Assembly (NCBI GenBank): GCA_012034405.1
Contig: JAAVLZ010000013.1
Span: 31,588 to 95,587 of the forward strand
Origin: Oscillospiraceae bacterium HV4-5-C5C
Lineage (GTDB): Bacteria > Bacillota > Clostridia > Saccharofermentanales > Fastidiosipilaceae
Direction of reading: 5' to 3'
DNA length: 64,000 nucleotides
Part shown: in pieces, positions 8,603 through 18,150 of the stretch
Layout: each line of letters opens with the position of its first letter
Numbering within the stretch: position 1 is the stretch's first letter
The notes under the pieces: model-generated
Database searches by the model: none
Told to the model about the DNA's origin: nothing
What the model saw: only the letters and a program-made list of their open reading frames with translations
Program-made: the position numbers and the translations under genes

Positions 8603-9493
8603 TTATGAGCCGGCAGCCGCTGCTGCTGCCTGCCGCCGGTACGCCCGGGGCGACACCTTTTTGTATTTTTTAAAGACCCGGATGAAATAGCTGGCATCCC
8701 TGAAGCCGCAGGCGGAGGCTATTTGCGTGACCGTCTGATCACTGCTTAACAGCAGACAGCAGGCGGCTTCAATCCGGTGATCATTCAGATAATCTATGGG
8801 CGTATGGCCGGTCATCCGGTAAAAAAAACGGCAAAAGTAGCGGCTGTTCATCCCCGCGGCAGCGGCCAGCTGTGCTAAGCTCAGATCCTGCTGATACTGT
8901 TTTTCTATCAGAGAAAGCACCGCTTTGATTTGCTGCAGCTGCCGCCGGCTGCCGGTCGCGCTGACCGGCGCCGGTCTGGTCAGCCGCTCCCGCAGGATCA
9001 GGCCCCAGGCCTGACTGAGTGCCGCCCGTACCATTAACTGGTAAGCCGGCTTCTGGCCGCGGGCTTCCTCAAAGGCCAAGTCTATGGCCTTCCTCAACTC
9101 GGCGCTGCTGGCGTCAGACTCGGTCTGAGCCGGCCAATAGGGCTTAACCTGTAACAACTGCTGTTCCAGGGGCTTTAAAAGCTGCTGCAATACGCCGGCT
9201 TCAGAGGCCAGCCAGCTCAGGTCAAAAACCAGGCAGTCATAAATTGCCCGGGTGGGTGATCCTGTATGCAGCAAACCGCTGTTGATAAACAGGAGGTCTC
9301 CTGGCCGCAGCTGATACGTTTCTCCGCCCACTGTACAGTCAAAGCGACCTGCCAGTAAGCGGATGATTTCCACTTCGCCGTGCCAGTGCAGCGGCATGTG
9401 GTACTGCGGGTGCGCCGGGTTCAGCTGATATAGTTCTACCGGGTAACCAAAGCTGCCGCGGGGCCGGGATTCTTTATAAGCCAGATACTGCAT
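8603..9493 (-). CDS. AraC-family transcriptional regulator with N-terminal cupin
   Basis: A 296-residue regulator. A cupin sugar-sensing domain occupies about 20-110 (MPLHWHGEVEIIRLLAGRF, GDLLFINSGLLH). Two helix-turn-helix units occupy about 195-290 (LAQLAAAAGMNSRYFCRFF, VTQIASACGFRDASYFIRVF), ending in the family signature FKKYKKVSPRAYR. It lies tail to tail with the rhamnosidase and head to head with L-fucose isomerase, so it most likely controls both. The inducer, probably L-rhamnose, L-fucose or an intermediate, cannot be read from sequence. The SD (AGGTAG) is weak, which fits low expression. The 3' end carries an Ala run (QAAAAAAG-type). Confidence 0.92.
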   Translation of the reverse strand: MQYLAYKESRPRGSFGYPVELYQLNPAHPQYHMPLHWHGEVEIIRLLAGRFDCTVGGETYQLRPGDLLFINSGLLHTGSPTRAIYDCLVFDLSWLASEAGVLQQLLKPLEQQLLQVKPYWPAQTESDASSAELRKAIDLAFEEARGQKPAYQLMVRAALSQAWGLILRERLTRPAPVSATGSRRQLQQIKAVLSLIEKQYQQDLSLAQLAAAAGMNSRYFCRFFYRMTGHTPIDYLNDHRIEAACCLLLSSDQTVTQIASACGFRDASYFIRVFKKYKKVSPRAYRRQAAAAAAGS

Positions 9494-9528
9494 GCTGCTG
9501 CTACCTGCTTTCCTGAAAGGTAAAAGTG

Positions 9529-9589
9529 AATATTGTGCTGATTATGCTTATTATAATGCAATATTCGCATCCATTTGCTTGTTATAATG
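9529..9589 (+). promoter_or_regulatory. Tandem promoter-like repeats between araC-type gene and fucI
   Basis: Two imperfect direct repeats lie 31 bp apart. Each has AATATT, a roughly 17-bp spacer ending in ATGCTTAT or TTGCTTGT, and TATAATG. The -10 hexamers are at 9552-9557 and 9583-9588; the AATATT blocks are at 9529-9534 and 9560-9565. The spacing of about three helical turns places both on one DNA face, which suits an AraC-type activator. The upstream ends may also serve the divergent regulator gene. Confidence 0.55.
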
Positions 9590-9668
9590 AAATTATCTAC
9601 CGGCTGCAAAGACAGCCTTTTTTATGCGGTCCGCTGGAGACCGCGCTGACAAAATGGAGGTGCAAAAA

Positions 9669-11462
9669 ATGGCAGATAGCAGATTGATCGGCGAGTATCC
9701 CGTAATTGGCATTCGCCCCACGATTGACGGCCGGCGCGGCAAAGCTCAGGTGCGGGAGTCGCTGGAGGAGCAGACCATGAACATGGCCCTTCAGGCCAAA
9801 CAACTCTTTGAAGGGCAGCTTCGCTATACGAACGGCCAGCCGGTGCGGGTGGTGATTGCGGACCAGACGATTGGCCGGGTGGCGGAGGCCGCGGCTTGCG
9901 CAGCCCAGTTTAAGCGTGAAGGCGTGGATATCACACTGACGGTCACGCCTTGCTGGTGCTACGGCTCTGAAACCATGGACATGGACCCCATGACCATAAA
10001 AGCTGTCTGGGGCTTTAATGGCACTGAACGCCCCGGCGCGGTCTATCTGGCGGCGGTTCTGGCCGCTCACGCCCAAAAGGGATTACCGGCTTTTGGCATC
10101 TACGGCCATGATGTTCAGCCGGCCGATGCCAGCGATATTCCGGCAGACGTCGCGGAAAAACTGCTGCGCTTTGGCCGGGCTGCTGTTGCCGCTGCTACCA
10201 TGCGGGGCAAATCCTATCTGCAGATCGGCTCGATCTGCATGGGCATAGCCGGTTCCATCATCAATCCGGATTTCTTTGAGGAATATCTGGGCATGCGCGT
10301 GGAGTCCGTGGACGAAGTGGAACTGATCCGGCGCATGACGGAAGGTATTTATGACCCCGCGGAGTATCAAAAGGCTCTGGCCTGGACCAAAGCCAACTGT
10401 CCTGAGGGCTTTGACAAAAATCCACCGGAACTGCAGGTGTCCGCGGAAAAGAAAGCCGAGGAATGGGAATTTGTGGTCAAGATGATGGTGATCATGAAGG
10501 ATCTTATCAGCGGCAACCCCAATTTGCCGGCTGAGTTCGGCGAAGAAAAGGTCGGCCATAACGCGATCGCGGCCGGCTTTCAGGGCCAGCGCCAGTGGAC
10601 GGACTTTTATCCCAACGGCGATTTTGCGGAAGCTCTGCTCAATTCCAATTTTGACTGGAACGGCGCCCGGGAGCCCTATGTGCTGGCAACGGAAAATGAC
10701 ACGCTGAACGGCGTGAGCATGCTGCTGGCTAAGCTTCTCACCAACCGGCCCCAGATTTTTGCTGATGTCAGGACATACTGGAGCCCTGAAGCCGTGCGTG
10801 AGGCCAGCGGCTACGAACTGGAAGGCGTGGCGGCCCAGTCCGGCGGTTTTATTCACCTGATTAATTCAGGCGCGGCCTGTCTGGATGCCTGCGGCGAAGA
10901 GCGGGATGAACAAGGACAGCCGGTCATGAAGCGCTTTTGGGAGATGAGTCAGGACGATATCACGGCCTGTCTTAAAGCTACTACCTGGAACCCCGCTGAT
11001 AAGGGCTATTTCCGTGGTGGCGGCTACTCCAGCCGGTTCCTGACCCGAGCTGAGATGCCGGTTACGATGCTGCGGCTCAATCTGGTTAAGGGTCTGGGTC
11101 CCATGCTCCAGATTGTAGAAGGCTGGACCGTTAATTTACCGGACACCGTCAGCGACCTTTTGTGGAAGCGGACGGATTACACCTGGCCCTGCACCTGGTT
11201 TGCGCCCAGGGTAACCGGTCAGGGAGCCTTTGCCAGCGCTTATGATGTGATGAATAACTGGGGTGCCAACCATGGGGCCATCAGCTATGGCCATATCGGC
11301 GCGGACCTGATAACACTCTGCTCCATTTTGCGTATCCCGGTGGCTATGCATAATGTGCCGGAGGCAGACATCTTCCGGCCGGCGGTGTGGAACGCTTTTG
11401 GCATGGACAAGGAAGGCCAGGATTTCAGGGCTTGTCAGGCCTTTGGCCCCCTGTATCAGTAA
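9669..11462 (+). CDS. fucI: L-fucose isomerase
   Basis: The enzyme interconverts L-fucose and L-fuculose in the cytoplasm, the first step of fucose catabolism; the family also accepts D-arabinose. The chosen start at 9669 has GGAGG 8 nt upstream and gives 597 residues, close to the roughly 591 of E. coli FucI. The catalytic and Mn ligands align as E342 (ATENDTLNG) and D366 (FADVRTYW), with the ligand His in [10 protein letters not shown] near the C-terminus. The C-terminal [15 protein letters not shown] block is typical. The frame is open upstream to 9624, but that start has no SD. No fuculokinase or fuculose-1-phosphate aldolase is in the window. Confidence 0.95.
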   Translation: MADSRLIGEYPVIGIRPTIDGRRGKAQVRESLEEQTMNMALQAKQLFEGQLRYTNGQPVRVVIADQTIGRVAEAAACAAQFKREGVDITLTVTPCWCYGSETMDMDPMTIKAVWGFNGTERPGAVYLAAVLAAHAQKGLPAFGIYGHDVQPADASDIPADVAEKLLRFGRAAVAAATMRGKSYLQIGSICMGIAGSIINPDFFEEYLGMRVESVDEVELIRRMTEGIYDPAEYQKALAWTKANCPEGFDKNPPELQVSAEKKAEEWEFVVKMMVIMKDLISGNPNLPAEFGEEKVGHNAIAAGFQGQRQWTDFYPNGDFAEALLNSNFDWNGAREPYVLATENDTLNGVSMLLAKLLTNRPQIFADVRTYWSPEAVREASGYELEGVAAQSGGFIHLINSGAACLDACGEERDEQGQPVMKRFWEMSQDDITACLKATTWNPADKGYFRGGGYSSRFLTRAEMPVTMLRLNLVKGLGPMLQIVEGWTVNLPDTVSDLLWKRTDYTWPCTWFAPRVTGQGAFASAYDVMNNWGANHGAISYGHIGADLITLCSILRIPVAMHNVPEADIFRPAVWNAFGMDKEGQDFRACQAFGPLYQ

Positions 11463-11511
11463 GCTTGCTTTTCAGGGGAAGCTCTGAAAGAGCCTGATCG
11501 GATCCGTTTAT

Positions 11512-11587
11512 AAGAGCCAGAGCCAGACCGGCGACGGCGGCTGCCTGAACGCAGCCGGCCGTCCGGTGTCTGGTTCGGGCTCTTTTT
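11512..11587 (+). terminator. Terminator downstream of fucI
   Basis: A long branched hairpin: AAGAGCC and AGCCAGAC on the left pair with GTCTGGTT and GGGCTCTT on the right, around an inner stem GGCTGC / GCAGCC. It ends in TCTTTTTG. Confidence 0.75.
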
Positions 11588-11715
11588 GATCTGGCTCCAG
11601 GCGCCGTAATCAGGACCTGAATTCCGCCGCCCTGAGGCTCAAAACCGCAGCGGTAGGCTACAATATAGACAGCTCACTAACCTGAGACCGACTGACGTCT
11701 GGAAAGGATAAGCAT

Positions 11716-12969
11716 ATGACTGATAACCTTAGTTCCCAAACCTCCGCTGACCCGGCAGCTGAACCGGCGGCCAGACCGGCCGCCAGACCGGCCGCGCCTT
11801 TAGTTGGCACCGATCCGGTTGAGTTAAGACGGCAATTCTGGTTCAGCAAGCTGCAACGGATTGTGCGCCCGGTTCTTGCGCTGGCCGCGGCCGGGAAACT
11901 GCCGCAGGCTTTCCCGCGGGATCTGCACCCGGACCGGGCCGCTTTTGCCCCGCTGGAGGCGCTGGCCCGCAGCCTGACCGGTCTTGCTCCCTGGCTTGAT
12001 CTGGCAAGTGATCACCTGAGCGCCGCGGAAGCCTCGGCACAGGCCGATTTGCGGCAGCTGGCCCAGGCGGCCCTGCGGCAGTCGCTGGCGCCGGAAGGTC
12101 CCGGCCGGTTGATTTTTGACGGTTCGCAGGGACCGCAGACCCTGGTGGACAGCGGCTTTCTGGCCCATGCTATCCTGCGCGCCCCCCAAACTCTGAATCA
12201 GCAGCTGGATCCTGAAACTCGCCGGGCACTGGCTCAGGCCTTACGCGCCAGCCGGGAAATCCTGCCGTATCGCTGCAACTGGATCCTTTTTTCTGCCATG
12301 GTGGAGGCCGCGCTGGCGGCGCTGGGACAGGACTGGGACCGGGTCCGGGTTGAATACGCCATCCGCCAGACCCTGGATTGGTACGCCGGCGACGGTCTGT
12401 ATGGAGACGGTCCGGCCTTTCATGCAGACTACTACAATAGTTTTGTCATCCAGCCGATGCTGCTGGATATACTGACCGTTTTTCAGAATGAAAGCGATTA
12501 CGCCAGCCTCCGGCCTGCGGTTAAGGCACGGGCCACGCGGGCCGCGGCGCTGCTGGAGCGCCTGGTCATGCCTGACGGCAGTTATCCGGTCCTGGGGCGC
12601 TCGCAGGCCTATCGCTTTGGCAGCTTCCATCTGCTGTCTCAAAGCTGTCTGCAGCACTTTTTGCCGGCAGAACTGCCTGCAGCGCAGGTCCGCTGCGCCC
12701 TGTCGGCTGTCTTGACCCGTACGTTTGCCTCCCCGGTCATGTTTGATGAGGCAGGCTGGCTGCTGCCTGGCATCAGCGGACTGCAGCCTGGCTTATGTGA
12801 GCCTTATATTAACCGGGGCAGCTTATACTTGTGCAGCACGGTCTTTTTGCCCCTGGGTTTACCGCCGCAGGATCCTTTTTGGGCTGAAGCTGACTGCGCC
12901 TGGACTCAGTGCCGGGTCTGGGCGGCTGAAGACCTGCCCTGCGACCGCGCGCTGGCAGACCAAAGCTGA
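11716..12969 (+). CDS. DUF2264 domain protein
   Basis: The protein is 417 residues and its function is not established. After a low-complexity N-terminus with repeats of AARP (about 15-27), the domain starts near residue 37 with FWFSKLQRIVRPVLALAAAGKL, followed by FAPLEALARSLTGLAPWLDL. Both are typical of DUF2264. YCNWILFSAMVEAALAALG, YAGDGLYGDGPAFHADYYNSFVIQPM and LERLVMPDGSYPVLGRS follow; they suggest an (alpha/alpha) toroid like those of polysaccharide lyases and hydrolases. No signal peptide is seen. It lies 250 bp after fucI, behind a terminator, and starts after AAAGGA. The context suggests glycan or deoxysugar processing; this is inference. Confidence 0.82.
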   Translation: MTDNLSSQTSADPAAEPAARPAARPAAPLVGTDPVELRRQFWFSKLQRIVRPVLALAAAGKLPQAFPRDLHPDRAAFAPLEALARSLTGLAPWLDLASDHLSAAEASAQADLRQLAQAALRQSLAPEGPGRLIFDGSQGPQTLVDSGFLAHAILRAPQTLNQQLDPETRRALAQALRASREILPYRCNWILFSAMVEAALAALGQDWDRVRVEYAIRQTLDWYAGDGLYGDGPAFHADYYNSFVIQPMLLDILTVFQNESDYASLRPAVKARATRAAALLERLVMPDGSYPVLGRSQAYRFGSFHLLSQSCLQHFLPAELPAAQVRCALSAVLTRTFASPVMFDEAGWLLPGISGLQPGLCEPYINRGSLYLCSTVFLPLGLPPQDPFWAEADCAWTQCRVWAAEDLPCDRALADQS

Positions 12970-12980
12970 TAAGGCAAATA

Positions 12981-13036
12981 TGATTCTAAGAATTTATGCA
13001 ATATGAGCGACTAAGTCCTGCAGAATAATGTATACT
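12981..13036 (+). promoter_or_regulatory. Promoter region of the fused amino acid ABC gene with ATTCTAAGAAT palindrome
   Basis: ATTCTAAGAAT (12983-12993) is a 5-1-5 palindrome within TGATTCTAAGAATTT. A TATACT -10 element lies at 13031-13036. The palindrome closely matches one upstream of glutamine synthetase (30021-30031). Both match the published CodY box at about 11 of 15 positions by eye. Confidence 0.45.
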
Positions 13037-13106
13037 ATCAAACAAATCATAATAAACACTTCAAATTAGCTGTTGTGACAGCGGATATTTGGGGGTAGGG
13101 GGGTTT

Positions 13107-14798
13107 ATGAAGCAATTGAGTCCTAAGAGGAAAAAGCGCGGTCTGCCCTGGCTGATCTGTTCAGCTCTGGCTCTGCTGCTGCTGATCGGGGGCAGCCCGC
13201 TGCTGACCCCGGTAACCGCGGTCTCAGCGGAAGCCAGCAGCAGTCAGACCGCGACCGGCAGCAGTCAGACTGCAGACAACAGCGGGCTGACGGAAACAGA
13301 CGGCATTTTGCGGGTGGGTATGGAAGTAAACTATGCCCCTTTTAACTGGTCGCAGACGGACGACTCAAACGGCGCCGTGCCGGTTGCTAACAGCGAAGGT
13401 GAGTATGCAAACGGTTATGATGTCCAGATTGCCAAAAAAATCGCGGACGGACTGGGCCTTGAACTGGAGATTGTCAAGACGGAATGGGACGGCTTACCCC
13501 CTGCGGTGATGAGCGGCAAAATTGACGCGATCATAGCGGGTATGTCCCCGACTGCGGAACGCAAAGAACAGATGGACTTTTCAGATTCTTATTACACCTC
13601 AGATCTGGTCGTTGTTACCTTAAAATCCAGTCCGTATGCGGACGCGACCTCGCTGGAAGACTTGTCCGGCGCCAGGATCACCGCTCAGCTGAATACGTTC
13701 CACTATACGGTGATTGATCAGATCCCGGGAGTCGTCAAGGAAACCGCTATGGATACCTTCCCGTCTATGATTTCAGCGGTGCTGGCCGGTAAGATTGACG
13801 GCTACGTGTCAGAAAAGCCCGGCGCCATGGCGGCGGTCAGCTCTAACCCTGAACTGGTATGGACCAGGTTTGCGGATGGTCAGGGCTTTGAAACGTCCTC
13901 TGAGGACACCTCTATAGCGGTCGGTCTGGCCAAGGGCAGCCAGCTGGTGGATCCGATCAACACGATTTTAAGCCAGATCCCTGAAGAAGAACGCCAGAGT
14001 CTGATGCAGGAAATGGTGGATCTCAATGTCGGCAAAGAGACGCAATCTTTCTGGCAGGAGGTCGGCAGCCTGATTCAGGAATATGCCCTGATGTTCCTGC
14101 GCGGCGCGGGCAACACCATGCTGATCGCAATTGTTTCTACCTGTCTGGGCTTTCTGATCGGTCTCCTGGTCGCGATCATCCGCACCATTCCCATCAAACG
14201 CAAAAAGCATAAACTGGGCTTCGCGCTGCATAAGCTGCTGTGCTTCCTGCTGTCCGTGTATGTGGAGGTCTTCCGTGGCACGCCCATGATGGTACAGGCT
14301 ATGTTGATTTACTATGGCTCCAAACTGTTCTTTTCCATTGATATGTCTTCGATGTCCGCGGCCTTCCTGATCGTGTCCATCAATACCGGCGCGTATCTGG
14401 CTGAAGTTGTGCGCGGCGGCATCAACTCCATTGATCCGGGGCAGACGGAAGCTGCGACCGCATTGGGCATGAGCCACTGGGGCACCATGGTCAGAGTGGT
14501 GCTGCCGCAGGCTATTAAAAATATCCTGCCGGCAGTCGGCAATGAGTTTGTGGTTAATATCAAGGACACCTCAGTCCTGAATGTTATCTCTGTTACCGAG
14601 CTGTACTTTATCTCCAAATCGGTGGCCGGCTCGACCTACCTGATCTTCCAGTCCTACTTCATCACCAGCGTCATTTACTTTGTACTGACCTTTACGGTCA
14701 CCCGCATCCTGCTGCTGATTGAACGTAAAATGAACGGGCGGGCTTTTGTGCTGCAGTCGACCTCGGTACCCCAGAACCTGCAGCTACCCAAGGCCTGA
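13107..14798 (+). CDS. Polar amino acid ABC transporter, substrate-binding protein fused to permease
   Basis: One chain carries both the extracellular substrate-binding domain and the membrane permease, as in lactococcal GlnP. In order: a cytoplasmic KRKKR cluster, a signal-anchor helix (about 12-38), a Ser/Thr linker, a periplasmic-binding-type domain (about 55-290, LRVGMEVNYAPFNW, FDVQIAKKIADGLG-like), then a five-helix HisM/GlnP permease (about 310-550) with the coupling EAA motif EAATALGMSHWGTMVRVVLP. Substrate is a polar amino acid, probably glutamine, glutamate or similar. The ATG at 13107 follows a G-rich stretch; a TTG at 13089 is in frame but less likely. The ATPase gene follows 57 bp downstream. 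Confidence 0.9.
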   Translation: MKQLSPKRKKRGLPWLICSALALLLLIGGSPLLTPVTAVSAEASSSQTATGSSQTADNSGLTETDGILRVGMEVNYAPFNWSQTDDSNGAVPVANSEGEYANGYDVQIAKKIADGLGLELEIVKTEWDGLPPAVMSGKIDAIIAGMSPTAERKEQMDFSDSYYTSDLVVVTLKSSPYADATSLEDLSGARITAQLNTFHYTVIDQIPGVVKETAMDTFPSMISAVLAGKIDGYVSEKPGAMAAVSSNPELVWTRFADGQGFETSSEDTSIAVGLAKGSQLVDPINTILSQIPEEERQSLMQEMVDLNVGKETQSFWQEVGSLIQEYALMFLRGAGNTMLIAIVSTCLGFLIGLLVAIIRTIPIKRKKHKLGFALHKLLCFLLSVYVEVFRGTPMMVQAMLIYYGSKLFFSIDMSSMSAAFLIVSINTGAYLAEVVRGGINSIDPGQTEAATALGMSHWGTMVRVVLPQAIKNILPAVGNEFVVNIKDTSVLNVISVTELYFISKSVAGSTYLIFQSYFITSVIYFVLTFTVTRILLLIERKMNGRAFVLQSTSVPQNLQLPKA

Positions 14799-14855
14799 TC
14801 CGGCCTGGAAGCAAGCGGCAGGTCATGACGAATTGAAAGCAGGAAGGAGCTACTT

Positions 14856-15620
14856 ATGCCAAGTGAGCAAGTAACTGAAGTATTGAAAATAGAGCATCTA
14901 AAGAAATCTTTTGACAGCGCGGAGATCCTGAAGGATATCAACCTGACAATATCCGCTAATGAGGTCGTGTCAATCATCGGATCCTCCGGCTCGGGTAAAT
15001 CGACATTGCTGCGTTGTATCAATCTGCTGGAAGAGCCTACCGGCGGTAATATCTTTTATAAGGGCCAGTCCATTCTGGCTCCGGGCTTTGACGAACGGCG
15101 TTACCGGGCCAAGGTAGGTATGGTGTTCCAGCAGTTTAATCTCTTTAATAACCTTACCGTACTGGAAAACTGCGTCATTGCCCAGATGCAGGTCCTGCAC
15201 CGCTCCCGGCAGGAAGCAGAATCCAAGAGCCTGAAAGTTCTGGAGCAGATTGGCCTGAAGGATTATGCCAAAGCCCATCCCCAGCAGATCTCCGGTGGTC
15301 AGAAACAGCGGGTGGCTATCGCCCGCGCTTTATCCATGGATCCGGAAGTGCTGCTGTTTGACGAGCCTACTTCAGCACTGGACCCTGAAATGGTGGATGA
15401 AGTGCTGTCTTCTATGCGGCTGCTGGCAGAAAGCGGCATGACGATGGCCGTGGTCACTCATGAAATGGCTTTTGCCCGGGATGTGTCCAGCCGGGTCTGC
15501 TTTATGGACCAGGGCCGGATTCTGGAAGACGCTGCGCCGGAGACGGTCTTTAATCACCCGCAGCATGAACGGACCCGGGAATTCCTCAGCCGCTACCTCA
15601 AGTCAGTACAAACTCAGTAA
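14856..15620 (+). CDS. Polar amino acid ABC transporter ATP-binding protein
   Basis: The ATPase subunit for the fused permease just upstream, of the GlnQ/HisP type, 254 residues. It shows Walker [11 protein letters not shown]-loop [13 protein letters not shown], signature [15 protein letters not shown], Walker [15 protein letters not shown] and the switch His in THEMAFA. AGGAAGGAG precedes the ATG. It shares a bidirectional terminator with the second, convergent ABC operon. Its sequence differs enough from the other ATPase that a recent duplication is unlikely. Confidence 0.93.
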   Translation: MPSEQVTEVLKIEHLKKSFDSAEILKDINLTISANEVVSIIGSSGSGKSTLLRCINLLEEPTGGNIFYKGQSILAPGFDERRYRAKVGMVFQQFNLFNNLTVLENCVIAQMQVLHRSRQEAESKSLKVLEQIGLKDYAKAHPQQISGGQKQRVAIARALSMDPEVLLFDEPTSALDPEMVDEVLSSMRLLAESGMTMAVVTHEMAFARDVSSRVCFMDQGRILEDAAPETVFNHPQHERTREFLSRYLKSVQTQ

Positions 15621-15658
15621 TCGGGCTCCCGCCGCCTTTAAGTGCGGCATAAGCGTTG

Positions 15659-15693
15659 AAAAGCCTCAGACGTCCCGACATCTGAGGCTTTTA
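15659..15693. terminator. Bidirectional terminator between two ABC operons
   Basis: AAAAGCCTCAGA (15659-15670) and TCTGAGGCTTTT (15681-15692) form a 12-bp stem. A residues on the 5' side and T residues on the 3' side allow termination in both directions. Confidence 0.85.
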
Positions 15694-15723
15694 TCATGAC
15701 TGCCGCCAGCCGGCACCTGCGGT

Positions 15724-16458
15724 TCAGAGCCGTAAAAAGGCCTTCGTAACCGGGCTTTGCGGTCGGGTGAAAACGGCTTCAGCCGTGCCCGCTTCTTCAA
15801 TAACACCCTGATGCATGAAAATGACTTTGTTGGCGACATTTCTGGCAAAACCCAGTTCATGGGTCACGACCAGCATGGTCATGTGATCGCTGGCCAGATC
15901 TTTCATGGTGCTGAGCACTTCGCCGGTAATCTGCGGATCCAGCGCCGAGGTCGGCTCATCAAAAAGCATGATATCAGGGTTGAGCATCAGTGCCCGGGCT
16001 ATAGCCACGCGTTGCTGCTGCCCGCCGGATAAGCTGGACGGAAAGTCATTCAGTTTATCCATCAGGCCTACTTTACCCAGCAATTCCAGGCAGCGGTCCT
16101 GCGCCTTTGCGTGACTGCCGCGGCCGGTCAGGGTAAAGGGCAGAATCAGGTTCTTCTTGACCGTCATATTAGGAAAAAGATTATAGGCCTGAAATACCAT
16201 GCCCATCTTGGCTGTCAGGCGGCGGATTTGCTCCCGGCCGGCGTAAATGCCGTCCCGGACCAAATCCTGGCCCTCAATGGTGATGCTGCCCCCATCCACG
16301 GCTTCCAGATGGATCAAACTGCGCAGTAAGGTGGATTTGCCGGAACCGGACGCTCCCAGGATCGCTATCACATCACCCCTGGCCACCTCAAAGCTGATAT
16401 CCCGCAAGACCTGGTTGCTGCCAAAAGCTTTTTGCAGGTTAGTTACTTGAATCATCAT
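15724..16458 (-). CDS. Amino acid ABC transporter ATP-binding protein (second system)
   Basis: GlnQ-type ATPase of 244 residues, last gene of a three-gene minus-strand operon. Walker [11 protein letters not shown]-loop [13 protein letters not shown], signature [15 protein letters not shown], Walker [15 protein letters not shown] and switch THELGFA are all present. Its ATG overlaps the permease stop (ATGA), so the two are translationally coupled. The complete cognate permease and lipoprotein lie directly upstream. Confidence 0.93.
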   Translation of the reverse strand: MMIQVTNLQKAFGSNQVLRDISFEVARGDVIAILGASGSGKSTLLRSLIHLEAVDGGSITIEGQDLVRDGIYAGREQIRRLTAKMGMVFQAYNLFPNMTVKKNLILPFTLTGRGSHAKAQDRCLELLGKVGLMDKLNDFPSSLSGGQQQRVAIARALMLNPDIMLFDEPTSALDPQITGEVLSTMKDLASDHMTMLVVTHELGFARNVANKVIFMHQGVIEEAGTAEAVFTRPQSPVTKAFLRL

Positions 16459-17117
16459 AAGTTCTTCCCCCAGCTGAAGCGACTTTCCAGATGCTTAAGG
16501 ATCACCGTCAGGAAGAAGTTCAGGATCATGTAAATAACCAGAGCTACCATCAGGGCTGTCATGTTGGCGTCACGATTGACAATGGCTTCAGCGTTGTGAA
16601 TCAGTTCAGCGACGGATACCGCGTAGAGCAGGGAGGTGTCCTTGAGCAGCGTGATGACCTCATTGGCCACTGACGGCAGGCAGATGCGGAACATCTGCGG
16701 AAAGATCACGCGAGTCTGAGTCTGCCAGTGGGACAGGCCCAGCACCTGACAGGCCTCAAACTGACTGCGGTTCACGCCCAGCAGGCCGCTGCGGTAAATT
16801 TCAGCAAAGTAAGCGATATAGTTCAGCACAAAGGCCAGGATAGCCGCATGAAAACGGTCCAGCAGCAGATACGGGCCAATCCCCGGAATGCGCGGCAGGC
16901 CAAAATAGATGATGACCAGCTGCAGCATCAACGGGGTGCTGCGAAAGATGTACACGTATATATTGGCGATCCAGCGCAGCGGACGAAAGCGCGAGCGCAG
17001 TTGCAGCGCTACCGGCAGGCCCAGCGGGATCGATAAGACGAGCGCGAAGGCAAAGAGCTTCAGCGACGTCACGGTTCCCTTAAGGAGCATGGGCAGCATT
17101 GAAATAATATAGTCCAT
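16455..17117 (-). CDS. Amino acid ABC transporter permease (second system)
   Basis: A 220-residue inner-membrane permease of the HisMQ/GlnP type with about five helices. The hydrophobic N-terminus is followed by [18 protein letters not shown], the family hallmark after helix 2. The cytoplasmic EAA loop is [22 protein letters not shown]. It forms a homodimeric channel with the GlnQ-type ATPase encoded just downstream. It lies 19 bp after the lipoprotein gene. Confidence 0.93.
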   Translation of the reverse strand: MDYIISMLPMLLKGTVTSLKLFAFALVLSIPLGLPVALQLRSRFRPLRWIANIYVYIFRSTPLMLQLVIIYFGLPRIPGIGPYLLLDRFHAAILAFVLNYIAYFAEIYRSGLLGVNRSQFEACQVLGLSHWQTQTRVIFPQMFRICLPSVANEVITLLKDTSLLYAVSVAELIHNAEAIVNRDANMTALMVALVIYMILNFFLTVILKHLESRFSWGKNL

Positions 17118-17136
17118 CTGGCTGATTCTCCTGGTT

Positions 17137-18021
17137 TTACTTTAGGATGACGCGGTCTTCGCCAAACCATTTCTCAGAGATAGACGCGGCGGTACCATCC
17201 GCGACCAGTTCCTTAAACGCGCCCATGACTTTGTCATAGAGCTCCTGATTGCCCTTCTTAAAGGCGATACCGTACTCTTCTGCCGCCAGTTCATCATCCA
17301 GCATGCGGAACTTCCCCTTTTTATTGTCCAGATTCATATAATATTCTGCAACGACTTTATCCAGAATGACGGCGTCAATCCGGCCCAGATCCAGCTCCTC
17401 CATGGCCTTGACGTTGTCGTCTGACTCCACCACGCTGCCCACGATGTCCTTGAGCGAGTCCCCTTCAAAGGCTTCCTGAGCGGAAGAGCCCGATTGGTAG
17501 CAGATGGTGGCGCCCTGCAAATCATCTTTGGTCGTGATGTCACTGTCGGCTTTGACCAGGATGATCTGGGCATTGGCCAGGTAAGGCTCGGATAACAGCA
17601 TGGACTCCTTGCGGGCGTCGGTGATGGTCAGGCCGTTCCACAGCACATCCACATTGCCGTTAGCCAGCTCCATTTCCTTATTGTTCCAGTTAATGGGCTG
17701 TAAGACCACTTCCATCCCAAGCCTGGCGCCGACCGCCTGAGCCATTTCAACGTCAAAGCCGGTGAGATTGCCGTCTTCATCCCGGAAACCCATGGGAGGA
17801 AACGCGTCATCCAGCCCCACCACGAGCTTTTCCCCCGTGCTCGAGCTGTCGCTGGCGGCGGTGCTGTCAGTAGTCACCGTACCAGCTGCGGCGCCGGCCG
17901 CTTCAGTCGTGACGCCAGCGGCAGTTCCGGAACTGGCTGCGGTTTGGCCGCTGCTGCAGGCAGCTAAGGCTGCGACAGACAAAATGGCAGACAATATCAG
18001 CGCAATAGACTTTTTTAACAT
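17137..18021 (-). CDS. Amino acid ABC transporter substrate-binding lipoprotein
   Basis: A 294-residue lipoprotein that captures the ligand outside the membrane. The signal peptide ends in a lipobox, ALAAC, with the lipidated Cys at 22. A Ser/Thr/Ala-rich linker (about 23-60) leads to the bilobed binding domain, starting LVVGLDDAFPPMGFRDEDG, with FDVEMAQAVGARLG and the ligand-contact segment GLTITDARKE. The family binds polar amino acids (Gln, Arg, His, cystine); the ligand cannot be fixed here. It is first in its operon. Confidence 0.93.
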   Translation of the reverse strand: MLKKSIALILSAILSVAALAACSSGQTAASSGTAAGVTTEAAGAAAGTVTTDSTAASDSSSTGEKLVVGLDDAFPPMGFRDEDGNLTGFDVEMAQAVGARLGMEVVLQPINWNNKEMELANGNVDVLWNGLTITDARKESMLLSEPYLANAQIILVKADSDITTKDDLQGATICYQSGSSAQEAFEGDSLKDIVGSVVESDDNVKAMEELDLGRIDAVILDKVVAEYYMNLDNKKGKFRMLDDELAAEEYGIAFKKGNQELYDKVMGAFKELVADGTAASISEKWFGEDRVILK

Positions 18022-18057
18022 AAATAAGTACCCCTCTGAATTTGTGATTCAGCACCT

Positions 18058-18080
18058 AGTATATCCTTTAACTAGTTAAA
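18058..18080 (-). promoter_or_regulatory. Promoter with 14-bp palindrome upstream of the lipoprotein operon
   Basis: On the minus strand TATACT (18063-18058) is a -10 candidate. The perfect palindrome TTTAACTAGTTAAA (18067-18080) lies directly upstream, between the -10 and the expected -35, as an operator would. A second small inverted repeat, CTGAAT/ATTCAG, lies in the leader. Confidence 0.45.
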
Positions 18081-18150
18081 TTGCTACATAGACAGCAAGG
18101 CATTTTGCTCCAGGAATACCTTGGGCAGAGAGCAGACAGGAGCATTGCCG

